From Pseudomonas sp. B21-056 (GTDB lineage: Bacteria; Pseudomonadota; Gammaproteobacteria; Pseudomonadales; Pseudomonadaceae), in NCBI RefSeq assembly GCF_026016325.1, contig NZ_CP087203.1, forward strand, positions 3,100,001-3,164,000: 64,000 nt of DNA, in the 5' to 3' direction. Within the stretch, counting starts at the first letter, position 1. Every line of letters starts with the position of its first letter. This document shows, piece after piece, positions 17,825 through 27,793 of this stretch. The translations under genes and the position numbers were made by a program. The notes beneath the pieces are model-generated. The model did not search any database and was not told where the DNA came from. It worked only from the letters and a program-made list of their open reading frames with translations.

Positions 17825-20611
17825 TCAAGATGGGATAAAGACGTTGACCGGGAAATCCCCCAGCGCGGTGCTGACCATCAACTCCCCTTGGGGTGTGACT
17901 GCTGCTCGTTTAAAAAGTCCCTTCAGTTTTCCCTCTTCCACGGCGAACGGTAGCGAAACGCGGGTGTCGCCCCAGTTCGAAGGTGTTACCCAGGGTTCGC
18001 TACCGTTTTCCAGCAGGCGGGTGGCGTGGATCGGTACCACCACGATTGCCCGCTGTTGCTCGTGCTCACGCAGGAAGGCCAGGACCCGGTCGGCGTGTTC
18101 GCCGATCACGGGGAGCGACTGATAGCTGCCATGGCGGAACAACTGCGGGTACTCGGCCCGCAAGGCCAGGGTCCTGGCGATCAGGGCCTGCTTGACCCGA
18201 CCATCGCGCCAGTGGTGTATCAGCTCGGCAGGGGGACTGTCGGCCTGCATGGCCTGACGGCGGGCGTCGAAGTCCACCGGGCGACGGTTGTCCGGATCCA
18301 CCAGGCTGAAGTCCCAGAATTCGGCGCCCTGGTACAGGTCCGGGACGCCGGGTACGGTCATGCGCAGCAGCGTCTGCGCCAGGCTGTTGAGGGCACCCGC
18401 CGGCGCGATGGCCTGGACGGCCTCGGCGATGGCGCTGCGCAGGGGCAGCCCTTCATCGCGCAGCAGCAGTCGTTCCAGGAACATCTGGGTCGCCTGTTCA
18501 TAAGCATCGTTGACGGCCGCCCAACTGCTTTGCAGCTTGGCTTCACGCAAGGCCTTGCGCTGCCATTGCCACAGGCGTTCGTTGTAGTCCGAGAGCGCCT
18601 TGTGATCGTTGAGATCGAGGTCCAGCGGCCAGCTCCCGAGCAACGCCTGGTACATGATCAGCTCATCGCCGGCGGAGGGGGCGGCGGGATCGCTGTGCAG
18701 CGACGGCGAGAGAATGCGCCATTGCTCGACACACGCGGTATACCAGTCGGCGCGTTCGCTGAGCACCGCCAGCCGCGCCCGGGTGTCTTCGCCACGTTTG
18801 TGGTCGTGGGTGGCCGTGGTAATCAGGTTGTCGGGAAAATGCGCCTGCCGCTCAAGGCAAGCGTCATGGAACGCTTGCGGCGGGGCGCTGAAACGCTCGG
18901 TGTTGTAGCCCACGTCGTTGCGCGACAACAGCACCGCCGAGCGATACAGGGCGGTATCCTCCACAGCCTTGGCGGCAGCGGGCGAGGTCAGTTGCTGGAA
19001 GCGTACACAGGCATGGCGCAGCCGCTTGCGCTGGGTCCCACGCGGACGTTGCCGCCAGGGCATTCCACCGAGCCAGTCGGCCAGGCAGTCGAGCACCGGC
19101 CAGTCGGCTTCGCTGAGGGTCTGCCGGGCGCCTTCCAGGGCCTGGCGGAAAAACCCCTCGTCTTCGGCGCAGCGGCCCAAAGGGCTGATGTAGGTGCGGT
19201 ACACCGGGAAGTGCACGATGAGTGCCTGCAATGCCCGGCGAATCGCGCCGAGGGTCAGGTCGCGGGTCATCACGTCGTCCCGGGCGACTTGCAGCAGGGC
19301 CTGGGCAACGCTTTCGAAGTCCCCGGCTAGGGAACCGTTGAGAATCTGCTGGCGAGCCAGGCGGGCTTCCTCGATGAAATGCGCCGGGCGTTCGCTGTGG
19401 CGGCTCCAGAACTCAGCAAGGGGCGCTGCACCGTTAGGATCGTGTTGCAGCAGCGAAACCTGGTTCATGAATTCGTAACCGGTGCTGCCATCGATGTTCC
19501 AGTCCCGGCGCAGCGCCTCGCCATCGCCGAGGATTTTCTCAACGAAGATCGGCAGGTGCCGCGACGGTGACAGCGCATCGACGCGCCTGCGTAATTTCCG
19601 GCAGTAACCCCGAGGGTCGGCCAGGCCGTCGATGTGATCGATGCGCAGCCCGTCCACCAATCCGTCGCCGATCAACTGGAAAATCTTTGCGTGAGTGGCT
19701 TCGAACACCGCCGGGCGTTCGACCCGCAGGCCACCGAGCTCGTTGACATCGAAAAACCGCCGCCAGTTGATGTCGTCCGCCGCCGTGCGCCAACTGGCGA
19801 GGCGATAGCTCTGGCGCTCGAGCAGTTGATGCAGGCGTTCGAAGCTCTCGGGCTGCTCGGAATCGTAACCGCGCAGGTTGTCTTCGATGGCGGTGAGGAT
19901 GTCGGCTTGCGTCGCCAGTTCGCTCAACTCCTGCTGAAGCGGGCGGGCGAGGGTATGGGCGTCGGTCTGGTAGTTCAGCGTGGTGAAGCGCTCCGCCAGG
20001 GCCTTGAGGGGTTCGGCCGGTTCGGACGCCAGGGTATCGGCGGGCCTGAGCAGTTCGCCGTACTGCATCGGGCAGATGGGGAAGTGGTGCTCGTAATGTT
20101 CGACGTAGAAGCGGCCCAAGGCCGGGTCGAAGCGCAGCTTCAGGGTGCCTTCCTGCAAGGCCACGCCATAGTCGCTGCCCAGGAACGGCAGCAGCAACTG
20201 GCCCTCCATCAGCGGGTCGGGGGAGTGCCACTGGATATCGAAGAACTGGCCATAGGGGCTCAGGCGTCCCCATTCCAGCAGGTCCAGCCACCAGGGGTTG
20301 TCGTTGCCGCCGACGGCCATGTGATTGGACACGATGTCGAGGATCAGGCCCATCCGGTGTTCGCGCAAGGTCGCCACCAGGCGCTTGAGCGCGGCTTCGC
20401 CCCCCAGCTCGGGGTTGACCAGGGTCGGGTCGACCACGTCGTAGCCGTGCATCGAGCCGGCCCGCGCCTTGAGCAGGGGCGAGGCATACACGTGGCTGAT
20501 GCCCAGCGCGGCGAAGTACGGCACCTGCGGTATCGCATCGTCCAGGGTGAAGCCTTTATGGAACTGCAGGCGCAAGGTTGCCCGCAGGGGTTGGGTCGAC
20601 GTCGGTTTCAT
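17825..20611 (-). CDS. treY: Malto-oligosyltrehalose synthase TreY
   Basis: A 928-residue GH13 enzyme that isomerises the reducing-end alpha-1,4 bond of maltodextrins to the alpha,alpha-1,1 bond of a maltooligosyl-trehalose. Visible GH13 regions are LILDIVSNHMAVGG (I), GLRIDHIDGLADP with the Asp nucleophile (II), IFVEKILGDGE with the catalytic Glu (III) and TATHDHKRGEDTR (IV). The length matches the family, which is unusually long for GH13. Its ATG overlaps the malQ stop (ATGA at 20608-20611), so it is translationally coupled. TreZ, encoded upstream in the same operon, releases trehalose from its product. Confidence 0.96.
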   Translation of the reverse strand: MKPTSTQPLRATLRLQFHKGFTLDDAIPQVPYFAALGISHVYASPLLKARAGSMHGYDVVDPTLVNPELGGEAALKRLVATLREHRMGLILDIVSNHMAVGGNDNPWWLDLLEWGRLSPYGQFFDIQWHSPDPLMEGQLLLPFLGSDYGVALQEGTLKLRFDPALGRFYVEHYEHHFPICPMQYGELLRPADTLASEPAEPLKALAERFTTLNYQTDAHTLARPLQQELSELATQADILTAIEDNLRGYDSEQPESFERLHQLLERQSYRLASWRTAADDINWRRFFDVNELGGLRVERPAVFEATHAKIFQLIGDGLVDGLRIDHIDGLADPRGYCRKLRRRVDALSPSRHLPIFVEKILGDGEALRRDWNIDGSTGYEFMNQVSLLQHDPNGAAPLAEFWSRHSERPAHFIEEARLARQQILNGSLAGDFESVAQALLQVARDDVMTRDLTLGAIRRALQALIVHFPVYRTYISPLGRCAEDEGFFRQALEGARQTLSEADWPVLDCLADWLGGMPWRQRPRGTQRKRLRHACVRFQQLTSPAAAKAVEDTALYRSAVLLSRNDVGYNTERFSAPPQAFHDACLERQAHFPDNLITTATHDHKRGEDTRARLAVLSERADWYTACVEQWRILSPSLHSDPAAPSAGDELIMYQALLGSWPLDLDLNDHKALSDYNERLWQWQRKALREAKLQSSWAAVNDAYEQATQMFLERLLLRDEGLPLRSAIAEAVQAIAPAGALNSLAQTLLRMTVPGVPDLYQGAEFWDFSLVDPDNRRPVDFDARRQAMQADSPPAELIHHWRDGRVKQALIARTLALRAEYPQLFRHGSYQSLPVIGEHADRVLAFLREHEQQRAIVVVPIHATRLLENGSEPWVTPSNWGDTRVSLPFAVEEGKLKGLFKRAAVTPQGELMVSTALGDFPVNVFIPS

Positions 20612-22686
20612 TGGTCACGCTCGTTCGCCTGAAGTCTCGCGCAGGCGAGTATTTCCAGACGCCGGGCGGCGTCCGGGCCGTCCAGCAGCGCCTGACTCTC
20701 ACCAGGCAGGCGCCTGCGCCAATTGGGGTGAGTGTCGGTGGTGCCAGGCAGGTTGGCCTGCTCGTCGATGCCCAGAGCGTCTTCGAGTGGCAGCAGCACC
20801 AACGGCGCACGGGTATGGCCGAGGAAGCGCACGCTGGCGTCCAGCACCTGATCGGTTTCGCGATGTTCTTCGCGAAAGTTCTGCGGGTCCTGGTTCAACA
20901 CATCGCGCAGGCCTTCGCGTTCACGCTCGCGGTGCCGGCGCCAATCCATTTCCGTGTGGGAGTCGATCAGGTCCAGCCGGGCGTTCCAGTCGATGTCATG
21001 ACCGTGCCACCAGCCATTGAGGGTCGGCAGGTCATGGGTGCTGGTGGTCGCCAGGGCAGTGTCCGGCCAATCGAGAATGGGCTTGAAACGGGTGTTGTCC
21101 TGTTCGAACAACAGCACCCGCATGCCGAGGATCGAGCGGGCACTGAGTTTTTCCCGCAGGCCATCGGGGACGGTACCGAGGTCTTCGCCGAGCACGATGG
21201 CCTGGTGACGATGGGATTCGAGGGTCAACAGGCGCAGCAGGTCGTCCACCGGATAATAAAGGTAGGCACCATCGGAAGGCGGCGCGTCGTTGGGGATCAC
21301 CCACAGCCGTTGCAAGCCCATCACATGATCGATGCGCAAGCCGCCGGCATGGGCAAAGTTGGCCCGCAGCATTTCAATGAAGGCGCGAAAGCCGTTGCGC
21401 ACCAGGCCTTCGGGCGAAAACGCCGAGATGCCCCAACCCTGGCCGGAACGATTGAGGATGTCCGGTGGCGCGCCCACGGTCAGCGAGGCCAGCAGTTCAT
21501 CCTGGCGGCTCCAGGCCTGGCTGCCGGCGCCATCGGCACCCACCGCCAGGTCGGCGATCAGGCCGATGCCCATGCCGCTGGATCTGGCGGCGCTCTGGGC
21601 GCGTTCCAGGCATCGGGCGATCAGCCATTGGCAAAAAGCGTAGTAGCCGATTTCGTCGGCGTTTTCCTCGGCGAAACGGGCCAGTGCCGCACTGCGCGGG
21701 TTGCGCCACTCTTCGGGCCACTGGCGCCAGTCGAGGCTTTCACCCCGGGCTGCGCGTTCGGCTTGCAAGGCTTCGAAGCGGCAGTGGTTCTCCAGGGCTT
21801 CGCCGTTGGTGTGGCGGAAACTGCTGAAGTCTTCATGCAACGGATGCTCGCCCTGGCTGAAGCCGTCATACAGGGCGCGGAGGATTTTCTGCTTGGCCTC
21901 GGCGGCCACCGGCCAGTCGACCAGGGGCTGTTCTTCCAGGTGTCGCAGTTGATTGACCAGCCCCGTGGCGTCGATGGCCGTGCGCAATGCCCGTTCCCCG
22001 AGGATCGTGCCCGGCGCGGCATACAGGCTGTTGAGGAACAACCGGCTCGACGGCGAGTACGGGCTATAGCGCCCGGTGTCGCAGCTGAACATCGCGTGCA
22101 TCGGGCTGATTGCCAGGGCGTCGGCACCGCGCTCGCCGGCCACCCGTGCCAGTTCCTCCAGTGCCTGGGTATCGCCGAAGCCACCGTCGCCGGGGCGCCG
22201 CAGCGCATACAACTGTGCGCTCAAGCCCCAGGCCCTGGGCGTTGAATCATCCACCGCCTCGGCCACGCTGTAGCATCGGGCGGGTGCCACGGCCAGGGTG
22301 AAATGCTGGTCCTGGATGTGGACCTGTTGGTAGCCCACGGGGACCATCCCCGGCAGCTTCGCGTCAGCATCGAGTTTCAGGCTCAGCGTCGCGCCGTCCT
22401 CGAGCTGGATTTCGCAAGGCACCGAGCCTTCGAAATAGCGGCTCAGGTCGACGTTGGCACCGAAGTCGGCGGTGATCAACGGCGGGAGACGATGGTTCTG
22501 CTGATCCTCCTGCAGTTGCAAGAGACTGGCGTCGATTTCCTGAGCACTGCCGGCTGGATGGCCCAGGCCCGTCAGGACCGAGCGCAATACCGCCGGCGAG
22601 ACTTTCTGGGCCCGGCCATTGGCATCGATCCAGTCCACCGCCAAGCCTGCGCGGCCGGCGAGGATTTCCAGTTGCGCATCGCTCAT
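20608..22686 (-). CDS. malQ: 4-alpha-glucanotransferase MalQ
   Basis: A 692-residue GH77 amylomaltase that transfers maltodextrin segments between chains, remodelling glucan for TreY/TreZ. An N-terminal extension (about 1-150) precedes the catalytic barrel, as in MalQ of gamma-proteobacteria. Catalytic signatures are GLRIDHVMGLQRLW (Asp nucleophile), GEDLGTVP (Glu acid/base) and STHDLPTLNGWW (transition-state Asp). It overlaps treZ by 4 bases upstream and treY by 4 bases downstream. This makes it the centre of a translationally coupled trio. Confidence 0.95.
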   Translation of the reverse strand: MSDAQLEILAGRAGLAVDWIDANGRAQKVSPAVLRSVLTGLGHPAGSAQEIDASLLQLQEDQQNHRLPPLITADFGANVDLSRYFEGSVPCEIQLEDGATLSLKLDADAKLPGMVPVGYQQVHIQDQHFTLAVAPARCYSVAEAVDDSTPRAWGLSAQLYALRRPGDGGFGDTQALEELARVAGERGADALAISPMHAMFSCDTGRYSPYSPSSRLFLNSLYAAPGTILGERALRTAIDATGLVNQLRHLEEQPLVDWPVAAEAKQKILRALYDGFSQGEHPLHEDFSSFRHTNGEALENHCRFEALQAERAARGESLDWRQWPEEWRNPRSAALARFAEENADEIGYYAFCQWLIARCLERAQSAARSSGMGIGLIADLAVGADGAGSQAWSRQDELLASLTVGAPPDILNRSGQGWGISAFSPEGLVRNGFRAFIEMLRANFAHAGGLRIDHVMGLQRLWVIPNDAPPSDGAYLYYPVDDLLRLLTLESHRHQAIVLGEDLGTVPDGLREKLSARSILGMRVLLFEQDNTRFKPILDWPDTALATTSTHDLPTLNGWWHGHDIDWNARLDLIDSHTEMDWRRHREREREGLRDVLNQDPQNFREEHRETDQVLDASVRFLGHTRAPLVLLPLEDALGIDEQANLPGTTDTHPNWRRRLPGESQALLDGPDAARRLEILACARLQANERDQ

Positions 22687-24485
22687 GGGCGCTCTCCAGT
22701 AATGTTGGGCAACGTTGCCGCTTGCGTCAGAGTGACCAGCGCGCTGTAGGGCGCAAGAGCACCCTGTTCCAACAGACCCATGGCTTGCTGCGGATGTTCG
22801 AAAAGAATGCGCGCCTGCGCCGGGGCGCTATGTTCGACCGGCTGCTCACTGAGGTTCAGGTCGATCCGCAGCACGCTGCCGTCCTCCATTCGCCAGCGTG
22901 CACTGATTGCGCCGTGGCCCAGTACGTCGGCCCCCAACGCCTGGATCGCCGGCAGGCGCGGGACAATCTCTTCGCGGCGGATCTTCAGCAGATGGCGGTA
23001 CAGCGCCTCGCAGGCTTGCTGCTCCGGCCGACGGGACTCCAGATTCGGCCGTGAGGTGTCAAACGTGGCGGCTGCGTTGGGATCGGGAATCCGCTTGCGT
23101 TTCTCGGGGTCGGCAAAGGCACTGAAGGCCTTGAACTCGTTGCGGCGGCCCTCGCGTACCAACTCTGCCAGCTCACCATGGTGGCTGGTGAAGAACAGGA
23201 ATGGCTGTTCGGCGAGCACTTCATCGCCCATGAACAGCAGTGGAATCATCGGGCTCAACAGAAGGAGCACTGTCGCCGCTTGCAGGGCCTGGGACGGGGC
23301 CAATTGGTGCAGGCGCCCGCCCAGGGCCCGATTGCCGATCTGGTCGTGGTTCTGCAGAAACAGCACGAAAGCGTTGGCGGGCAAGTGGCCGCTGGGTTCG
23401 CCCCGGGGCTCGCCGTGGCGGTTGAGATGCCCCTGGAAGGCGAAACCCTGGCTGAGGCAGCGCGCCAGTTTTTCCGTCGGCTGTTCGGCATAGTCGGCGT
23501 AATAGGCGTCGGTTTCCCCCGTGAGCAACACGTGCAGGGCGTTATGGCCGTCGTCGTTCCACTGGGCATCGTAACCCTGCTCGAGCAGGCTGGCCTGGTT
23601 GTGTTCGTTTTCCACGGTCAGCCAGACATGCCGCGCCGGGTCGACCTGCTGACGCACCCTGGCGGCCAGTTCCTGGAGAAAATCCGGGTCTTCAATCGCG
23701 TGCACGGCATCCAGGCGCAGGCCGTCGAAGCGGTACTCCAGCAGCCACATGAGCGCATTGTCGATGAAGAAATCCCGCACCTCGCGACGCCGGAAATCGA
23801 TGGCCGCGCCCCAGGGCGTGTGCTTGTCTTCGCGGAAGAAACCCTTGGCGTAGCGGTGCAGGTAATTGCCATCGGGGCCGAAGTGGTTGTAGACCACGTC
23901 CAGAATCACCGCCAGCCCGTGACCGTGGGCGCTGTCGATCAGGTGCTTGAGCTGTTCCGGCGTGCCATAGGACGCCTGGGGGGCATAGGGCAGTACACCG
24001 TCGTAACCCCAATTGCGATCGCCGGGAAACTGCGCCAACGGCATCAGTTCGATGGCGGTGACCCCGAGCCCGGCCAAGCGTGCCAGCTGCTGCTCGACCC
24101 CTTCGAAGCCACCGAGGGCGCCGACGTGCAATTCGTAGATCACTGCTTCGTACCAGGGGCGGCCGGACCATTGGGTGTGTCGCCATTGATAAGCGTGGGG
24201 ATCGACCACCACGCTGGGCCGGTCGATGTCTCCGGCCTGGGCGCGTGAAGCGGGGTCGGGAACCTCCAGTTCGCCGTCGATGTTGTAGCGATAGCGGGTG
24301 CCGGCGGGGCAGCGGGTCTGGATCATGAACCAGCCGTTGGCTTGGGGCAGCAGCGGTATTGAATCGCCAGTGTCGAGTTCGACACTGACGTAAAACGCAT
24401 CCGGGGCCCACAGGGCGAAGCGAGTGTGCTCGGCATCAAGCAGGGTCGCGCCGTGGGTCCAGGTGTCAGGCGTCCTTGACGGCAT
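22683..24485 (-). CDS. treZ: Malto-oligosyltrehalose trehalohydrolase TreZ
   Basis: A 600-residue GH13 enzyme that hydrolyses maltooligosyl-trehalose to free trehalose. The N-terminal CBM48-like beta domain (about 10-95) is followed by the barrel. Region I is LDVVYNHFGPDGNY and region II is GLRLDAVHAIED with the Asp nucleophile. Region III is TVENEHNQ with the catalytic Glu, and region IV is FLQNHDQIGNRA. It starts 8 bases after the glgA stop and ends overlapping malQ by 4 bases. Trehalose made here is a compatible solute for osmotic and desiccation stress in pseudomonads. Confidence 0.95.
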   Translation of the reverse strand: MPSRTPDTWTHGATLLDAEHTRFALWAPDAFYVSVELDTGDSIPLLPQANGWFMIQTRCPAGTRYRYNIDGELEVPDPASRAQAGDIDRPSVVVDPHAYQWRHTQWSGRPWYEAVIYELHVGALGGFEGVEQQLARLAGLGVTAIELMPLAQFPGDRNWGYDGVLPYAPQASYGTPEQLKHLIDSAHGHGLAVILDVVYNHFGPDGNYLHRYAKGFFREDKHTPWGAAIDFRRREVRDFFIDNALMWLLEYRFDGLRLDAVHAIEDPDFLQELAARVRQQVDPARHVWLTVENEHNQASLLEQGYDAQWNDDGHNALHVLLTGETDAYYADYAEQPTEKLARCLSQGFAFQGHLNRHGEPRGEPSGHLPANAFVLFLQNHDQIGNRALGGRLHQLAPSQALQAATVLLLLSPMIPLLFMGDEVLAEQPFLFFTSHHGELAELVREGRRNEFKAFSAFADPEKRKRIPDPNAAATFDTSRPNLESRRPEQQACEALYRHLLKIRREEIVPRLPAIQALGADVLGHGAISARWRMEDGSVLRIDLNLSEQPVEHSAPAQARILFEHPQQAMGLLEQGALAPYSALVTLTQAATLPNITGERP

Positions 24486-24493
24486 CGATCACC

Positions 24494-26065
24494 TCATTGT
24501 CTGGCCGATTTACCCAGGGATTTAGCCACCAGTTGTTCGTAGAGTTCGGCGTAGGGTTCGACCGCCTGGCACCAGTTGAAAGGCGCCGACATCGCCCGGC
24601 AACGCATGGCGTTGAGCAGCTCGGGGAAGGCGAAGACCTTGAAGGCCCGGCTCAGTGCCTGCTTGTAGCTGTCCACCGTGGATTCGGCGAACAGAAAACC
24701 GGTAACACCGTCTTCGATGGTGTCCGCCAGGCCGCCGGTATTGCGTGCTACCGGCAGCGAGCCGAAGCGCTGGGCATACATCTGGCTCAAGCCGCAGGGC
24801 TCGTAGCGCGATGGCATCAACAGGAAGTCGCTGCCGGCGAACATCCGTCGTGCGTCGGTTTCGTTGAAGCCGATGCGCACGCCGATCCGACCGGGGAAGC
24901 GCAGTGCCAGCTCGCGCATGGCCTGTTCTTCTTCCGGTTCGCCACGGCCGATGATGGCGATCTGGCCGCCGGACTCGACGATGAATTCCGCCACGGCTTC
25001 GGTTAGGTCCAGGCCTTTCTGATACACCAGACGCGATACCACGGCGAACAACGGGCCCTTGGATGCATCGAGGCCGAACAGCTCGCGTACATGATCGGCA
25101 TTTACCGCCTTGCCCTCCCAGTCGCCGATGGCGAACTTGCGGAACAGGTGCGTATCGGTGGCCGAATCCCAGCTTTCGTCGATGCCGTTGGGAATGCCGC
25201 TGAGCAGGCCTTGCTGGGTCTTGGCCGCGAGAAAACCGTCGAGCCCGCAGCCGAACGCCGGGGTGGTGATTTCCTGGGCATAGGTGGCGCTGACCGTGGT
25301 GATGTGGCTGGAGTAGGCCATGCCTGCCTTGAGAAACGACAGCTTGCCGTAGAACTCCATGCCTTCCTGCTGCAGCGCGTGCTCGGGAATGCCCAGTTCA
25401 GGGCAGGAGGCCAGGCTTACCACGCCCTGGTACGCCAGGTTATGGATGGTGAACAGGGTCGGGGTGCGTTGCCCGCGCCAGTGCATGTAGGCGGGTGCCA
25501 GCCCGGCCGGCCAGTCATGGGCATGGACCAGGTCGGGGCACCAGTGGATCTGTGCCAGGTTGGCGGCGATGTCCGCCGCGGCCAGGCCCAGGCGCGCGAA
25601 GCGGATGTGATTGTCCGGCCAGTCGCGACCATTGTTGGCGCCGTAGGGCGAGCCTTCGCGGGCAAAGAGTTCAGGACAGATCAGCACGTAGATCACCAGG
25701 CCGTCAGCCATGTCCATGCGCCCGATCTTGCACGGCGGCAGGGCGGCATGGCCGCCGAGTTCGCCGACGATGTGGATCGGATTGCCGCTGTTCATCACTT
25801 GCGGATAACCGGGGATCAGCACCCGGACATCATGCAGGCCGGCCATCGCCCTGGGCAGCGCGGACGAGACGTCGCCCAGGCCGCCGGTCTTCACCAGGTC
25901 GGCGATTTCCGAGGTGACGAACAGGACTTTCTTGCGGTTCGGGTTCTGGCGGACGACGGGGAGCAGTGCCTTGCCTCCGGTGGACAGCACCGGTGCCGTC
26001 GGTGATTCAGCTGCCGGCGGTAGTTGTGAACGGACTTGTTGGGGTTCCAAGGCAGCACTGATCAT
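24494..26065 (-). CDS. glgA: Glycogen synthase GlgA
   Basis: A 523-residue GT5 enzyme that extends alpha-1,4-glucan from ADP-glucose (or a related donor). The N-terminal GT5 domain shows EIADLVKTGGLGDV, with the donor-binding KTGGLGD. The C-terminal GT-B domain shows a phosphate-binding region (FAVVSRLVYQKGLDL) and PSRYEPCGLSQMYAQRFG with the catalytic Glu. The ATG at 26065 is chosen because AGGAGA lies 6 bases upstream; an in-frame extension to 26149 lacks family similarity. About 45 residues precede the GT5 core, longer than E. coli GlgA. It is the first gene of the glgA-treZ-malQ-treY-DUF2934-glgX cluster. Confidence 0.94.
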   Translation of the reverse strand: MISAALEPQQVRSQLPPAAESPTAPVLSTGGKALLPVVRQNPNRKKVLFVTSEIADLVKTGGLGDVSSALPRAMAGLHDVRVLIPGYPQVMNSGNPIHIVGELGGHAALPPCKIGRMDMADGLVIYVLICPELFAREGSPYGANNGRDWPDNHIRFARLGLAAADIAANLAQIHWCPDLVHAHDWPAGLAPAYMHWRGQRTPTLFTIHNLAYQGVVSLASCPELGIPEHALQQEGMEFYGKLSFLKAGMAYSSHITTVSATYAQEITTPAFGCGLDGFLAAKTQQGLLSGIPNGIDESWDSATDTHLFRKFAIGDWEGKAVNADHVRELFGLDASKGPLFAVVSRLVYQKGLDLTEAVAEFIVESGGQIAIIGRGEPEEEQAMRELALRFPGRIGVRIGFNETDARRMFAGSDFLLMPSRYEPCGLSQMYAQRFGSLPVARNTGGLADTIEDGVTGFLFAESTVDSYKQALSRAFKVFAFPELLNAMRCRAMSAPFNWCQAVEPYAELYEQLVAKSLGKSARQ

Positions 26066-26579
26066 ACGTATCTCCTGTTTTCTCGATCTGTTTCCGGCAA
26101 GCGCCAGAGCTGTTGTTGCATTGGCCGAATCCTGCGGCCAGGCGCGCAAGCGCTACGCAAGGAGAGCAAAGCGCTGTCCTTGCGGCAAAGCGAATCAGGT
26201 AATGGGGCTGTTGCAAGGACTGCACCAGCCGCTGTTGCCCTACCTCTAACCTGACCTGTCGCCGTTGCGAAAAGTTTCGACTTTTTTTCATCGAAATGAC
26301 CGGTCGGTTTTCCACCCGGACCGGCAGTCTAGGTCAGAACCTAGAGCGGTGCGGTGCGCTTCGTCGTATTGTCAGACAATCACGTTTTTTGTCGGCAATG
26401 TCTTACACGACGACGGGAGATACCCGCCGACGAAGTGCACGTACCTGAAACAAAAATGCGGTAGGGGGAAGGGGTGGTTTTATCTGCGTGCGCGATCGGG
26501 TGACGGGGTGCACCATTGGAGGGCATGGAAAATAGAGGCGTTTTGATGGCCTCAGTAGATCGAGGAAAAGTACTTTTTT
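26066..26579 (-). promoter_or_regulatory. glgA upstream region with leader hairpin
   Basis: Over 500 bases with no gene. CGCAAGGA at 26156-26163 can pair with TCCTTGCG at 26177-26184, forming a hairpin about 90 bases upstream of the glgA start. This region must hold the operon promoter, but no confident -35/-10 pair is visible by eye. Confidence 0.4.
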
Positions 26580-26801
26580 GTGGGAGCGAGCTTGCTCGCG
26601 ATGGCGTCAGCACAGTCAACATCTTCATCGACTGACCCATCGCTATCGCGAGCAGGCTCGCTCCCACATGGGCTCTCCTGTGGTGGCAAGATCTGAATCC
26701 ACTGCAAATCTCCTGTGGGAGCGAGCCTGCTCGCGATAGCGGTGCATCAGTCGACACTTGCATCGCTGGCAGAGCGCTATCGCGAGCAAGCTCGCTCCCA
26801 C
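26580..26801. repeat. Four-unit alternating REP array
   Basis: Four 22-base REP units at 26580, 26646, 26715 and 26780, in alternating orientation (+ - + -), with starts 65-69 bases apart. It fills the gap between glgA and the hydroxyacid dehydrogenase gene. The array resembles a BIME-type element, probably placed by a RAYT transposase encoded elsewhere. Confidence 0.93.
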
Positions 26802-26819
26802 AGGGAATGGTGGTGGTCG

Positions 26820-27782
26820 TCAGGCAGTCGGGGTCAGCAGGCGGATCGGTGCGCCGGCGGCCCAGGCTTGCAGGGCTTCGATCATCTGCCCATAGAACTG
26901 CCGGTAGTTCTGCCGGCTGACATAACCCACGTGCGGCGTGGCCAGTACGTTATCCAGCGTTCGGAACGGATGGTCGGCGGGCAAGGGCTCATGGGCGAAT
27001 ACATCCAGGGCGACGCCGGCCAGGCGTTTGTACCGGAGGGCATCGATCAGAGCCTGTTCATCGACGATCGGCCCCCGTGCGGTGTTGACCAGCAGCGCCT
27101 CGGGTTTCATCCAGCCCAGCGCCTGGGCGTCCACCAGGCCTCGGGTGCGTTCGCCGAGCACCAGATGGATCGAGAGAATGTCTGCCTGCTCGAACAACTG
27201 TTGTTTGCTCACGTAGGTCACGCCTGCCTCGGCGGCCTGTTCGGCGCTGAGGTTCTGGCTCCAGGCGATCACCCGCATGCCGAACACTTGGCCGAACTGT
27301 GCCACTCGCTTGCCGATGCTGCCCAGGCCGAGGATGGCCAGGGTCTTGCCATGCAAATCGCCACCCAGGCCCTGCTGCCACAGGCCCGCACGCAGGGCAT
27401 TGGCCTCCTGGACGAGATTACGGCTCAAGGCCATCACCAGTGCCCAGGTCAGTTCGGGGGCGGCGTGTTTGTAGCTTTCGGTGCCGCACACCTGGATGCC
27501 CAGCTCGGCGGCGGTCTTGAGGTCAAGGGCGGCATTGCGCAAGCCGCCGGTGAGCAGCAGCTTGAGATTCGGCAAGCGCCGCAGCAGGCCCTCGTCGAAT
27601 GACGTGCGCTCGCGCATCACGCAGATCACGTCGAAGGGCGCCAGGCGTTCGACTAGGGTTTCGCGGTCGGCAGGGTAGTCATGGAGGAATGTCACTTGGC
27701 CGATGTCGTCCAGCACCGACCAGTCCACCACGCCCCGTGCCACGTCTTGCCAATCATCGATCACCGCTATCTGCACCGCCAT
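26820..27782 (-). CDS. D-isomer-specific 2-hydroxyacid dehydrogenase
   Basis: A 320-residue NAD(P)-dependent dehydrogenase that reduces a 2-keto acid to a D-2-hydroxy acid or the reverse. The nucleotide-binding motif is GLGSIGKRVA (about residue 152). The catalytic triad Arg (VNTARGPIV), Glu (FAHEPLP) and His (TPHVGY) is complete. The start is 11 bases after the upstream alpha/beta hydrolase stop, suggesting a two-gene operon in which the dehydrogenase may handle the hydrolase's acid product. The substrate is not determinable from sequence. Confidence 0.9.
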   Translation of the reverse strand: MAVQIAVIDDWQDVARGVVDWSVLDDIGQVTFLHDYPADRETLVERLAPFDVICVMRERTSFDEGLLRRLPNLKLLLTGGLRNAALDLKTAAELGIQVCGTESYKHAAPELTWALVMALSRNLVQEANALRAGLWQQGLGGDLHGKTLAILGLGSIGKRVAQFGQVFGMRVIAWSQNLSAEQAAEAGVTYVSKQQLFEQADILSIHLVLGERTRGLVDAQALGWMKPEALLVNTARGPIVDEQALIDALRYKRLAGVALDVFAHEPLPADHPFRTLDNVLATPHVGYVSRQNYRQFYGQMIEALQAWAAGAPIRLLTPTA

Positions 27783-27793
27783 GGAGCACCTCG

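Noticed and set aside
26580..26801. Possible CRISPR array because of the evenly spaced repeats
   Set aside because: Repeats alternate in orientation and match the Pseudomonas REP consensus; no cas genes are present.
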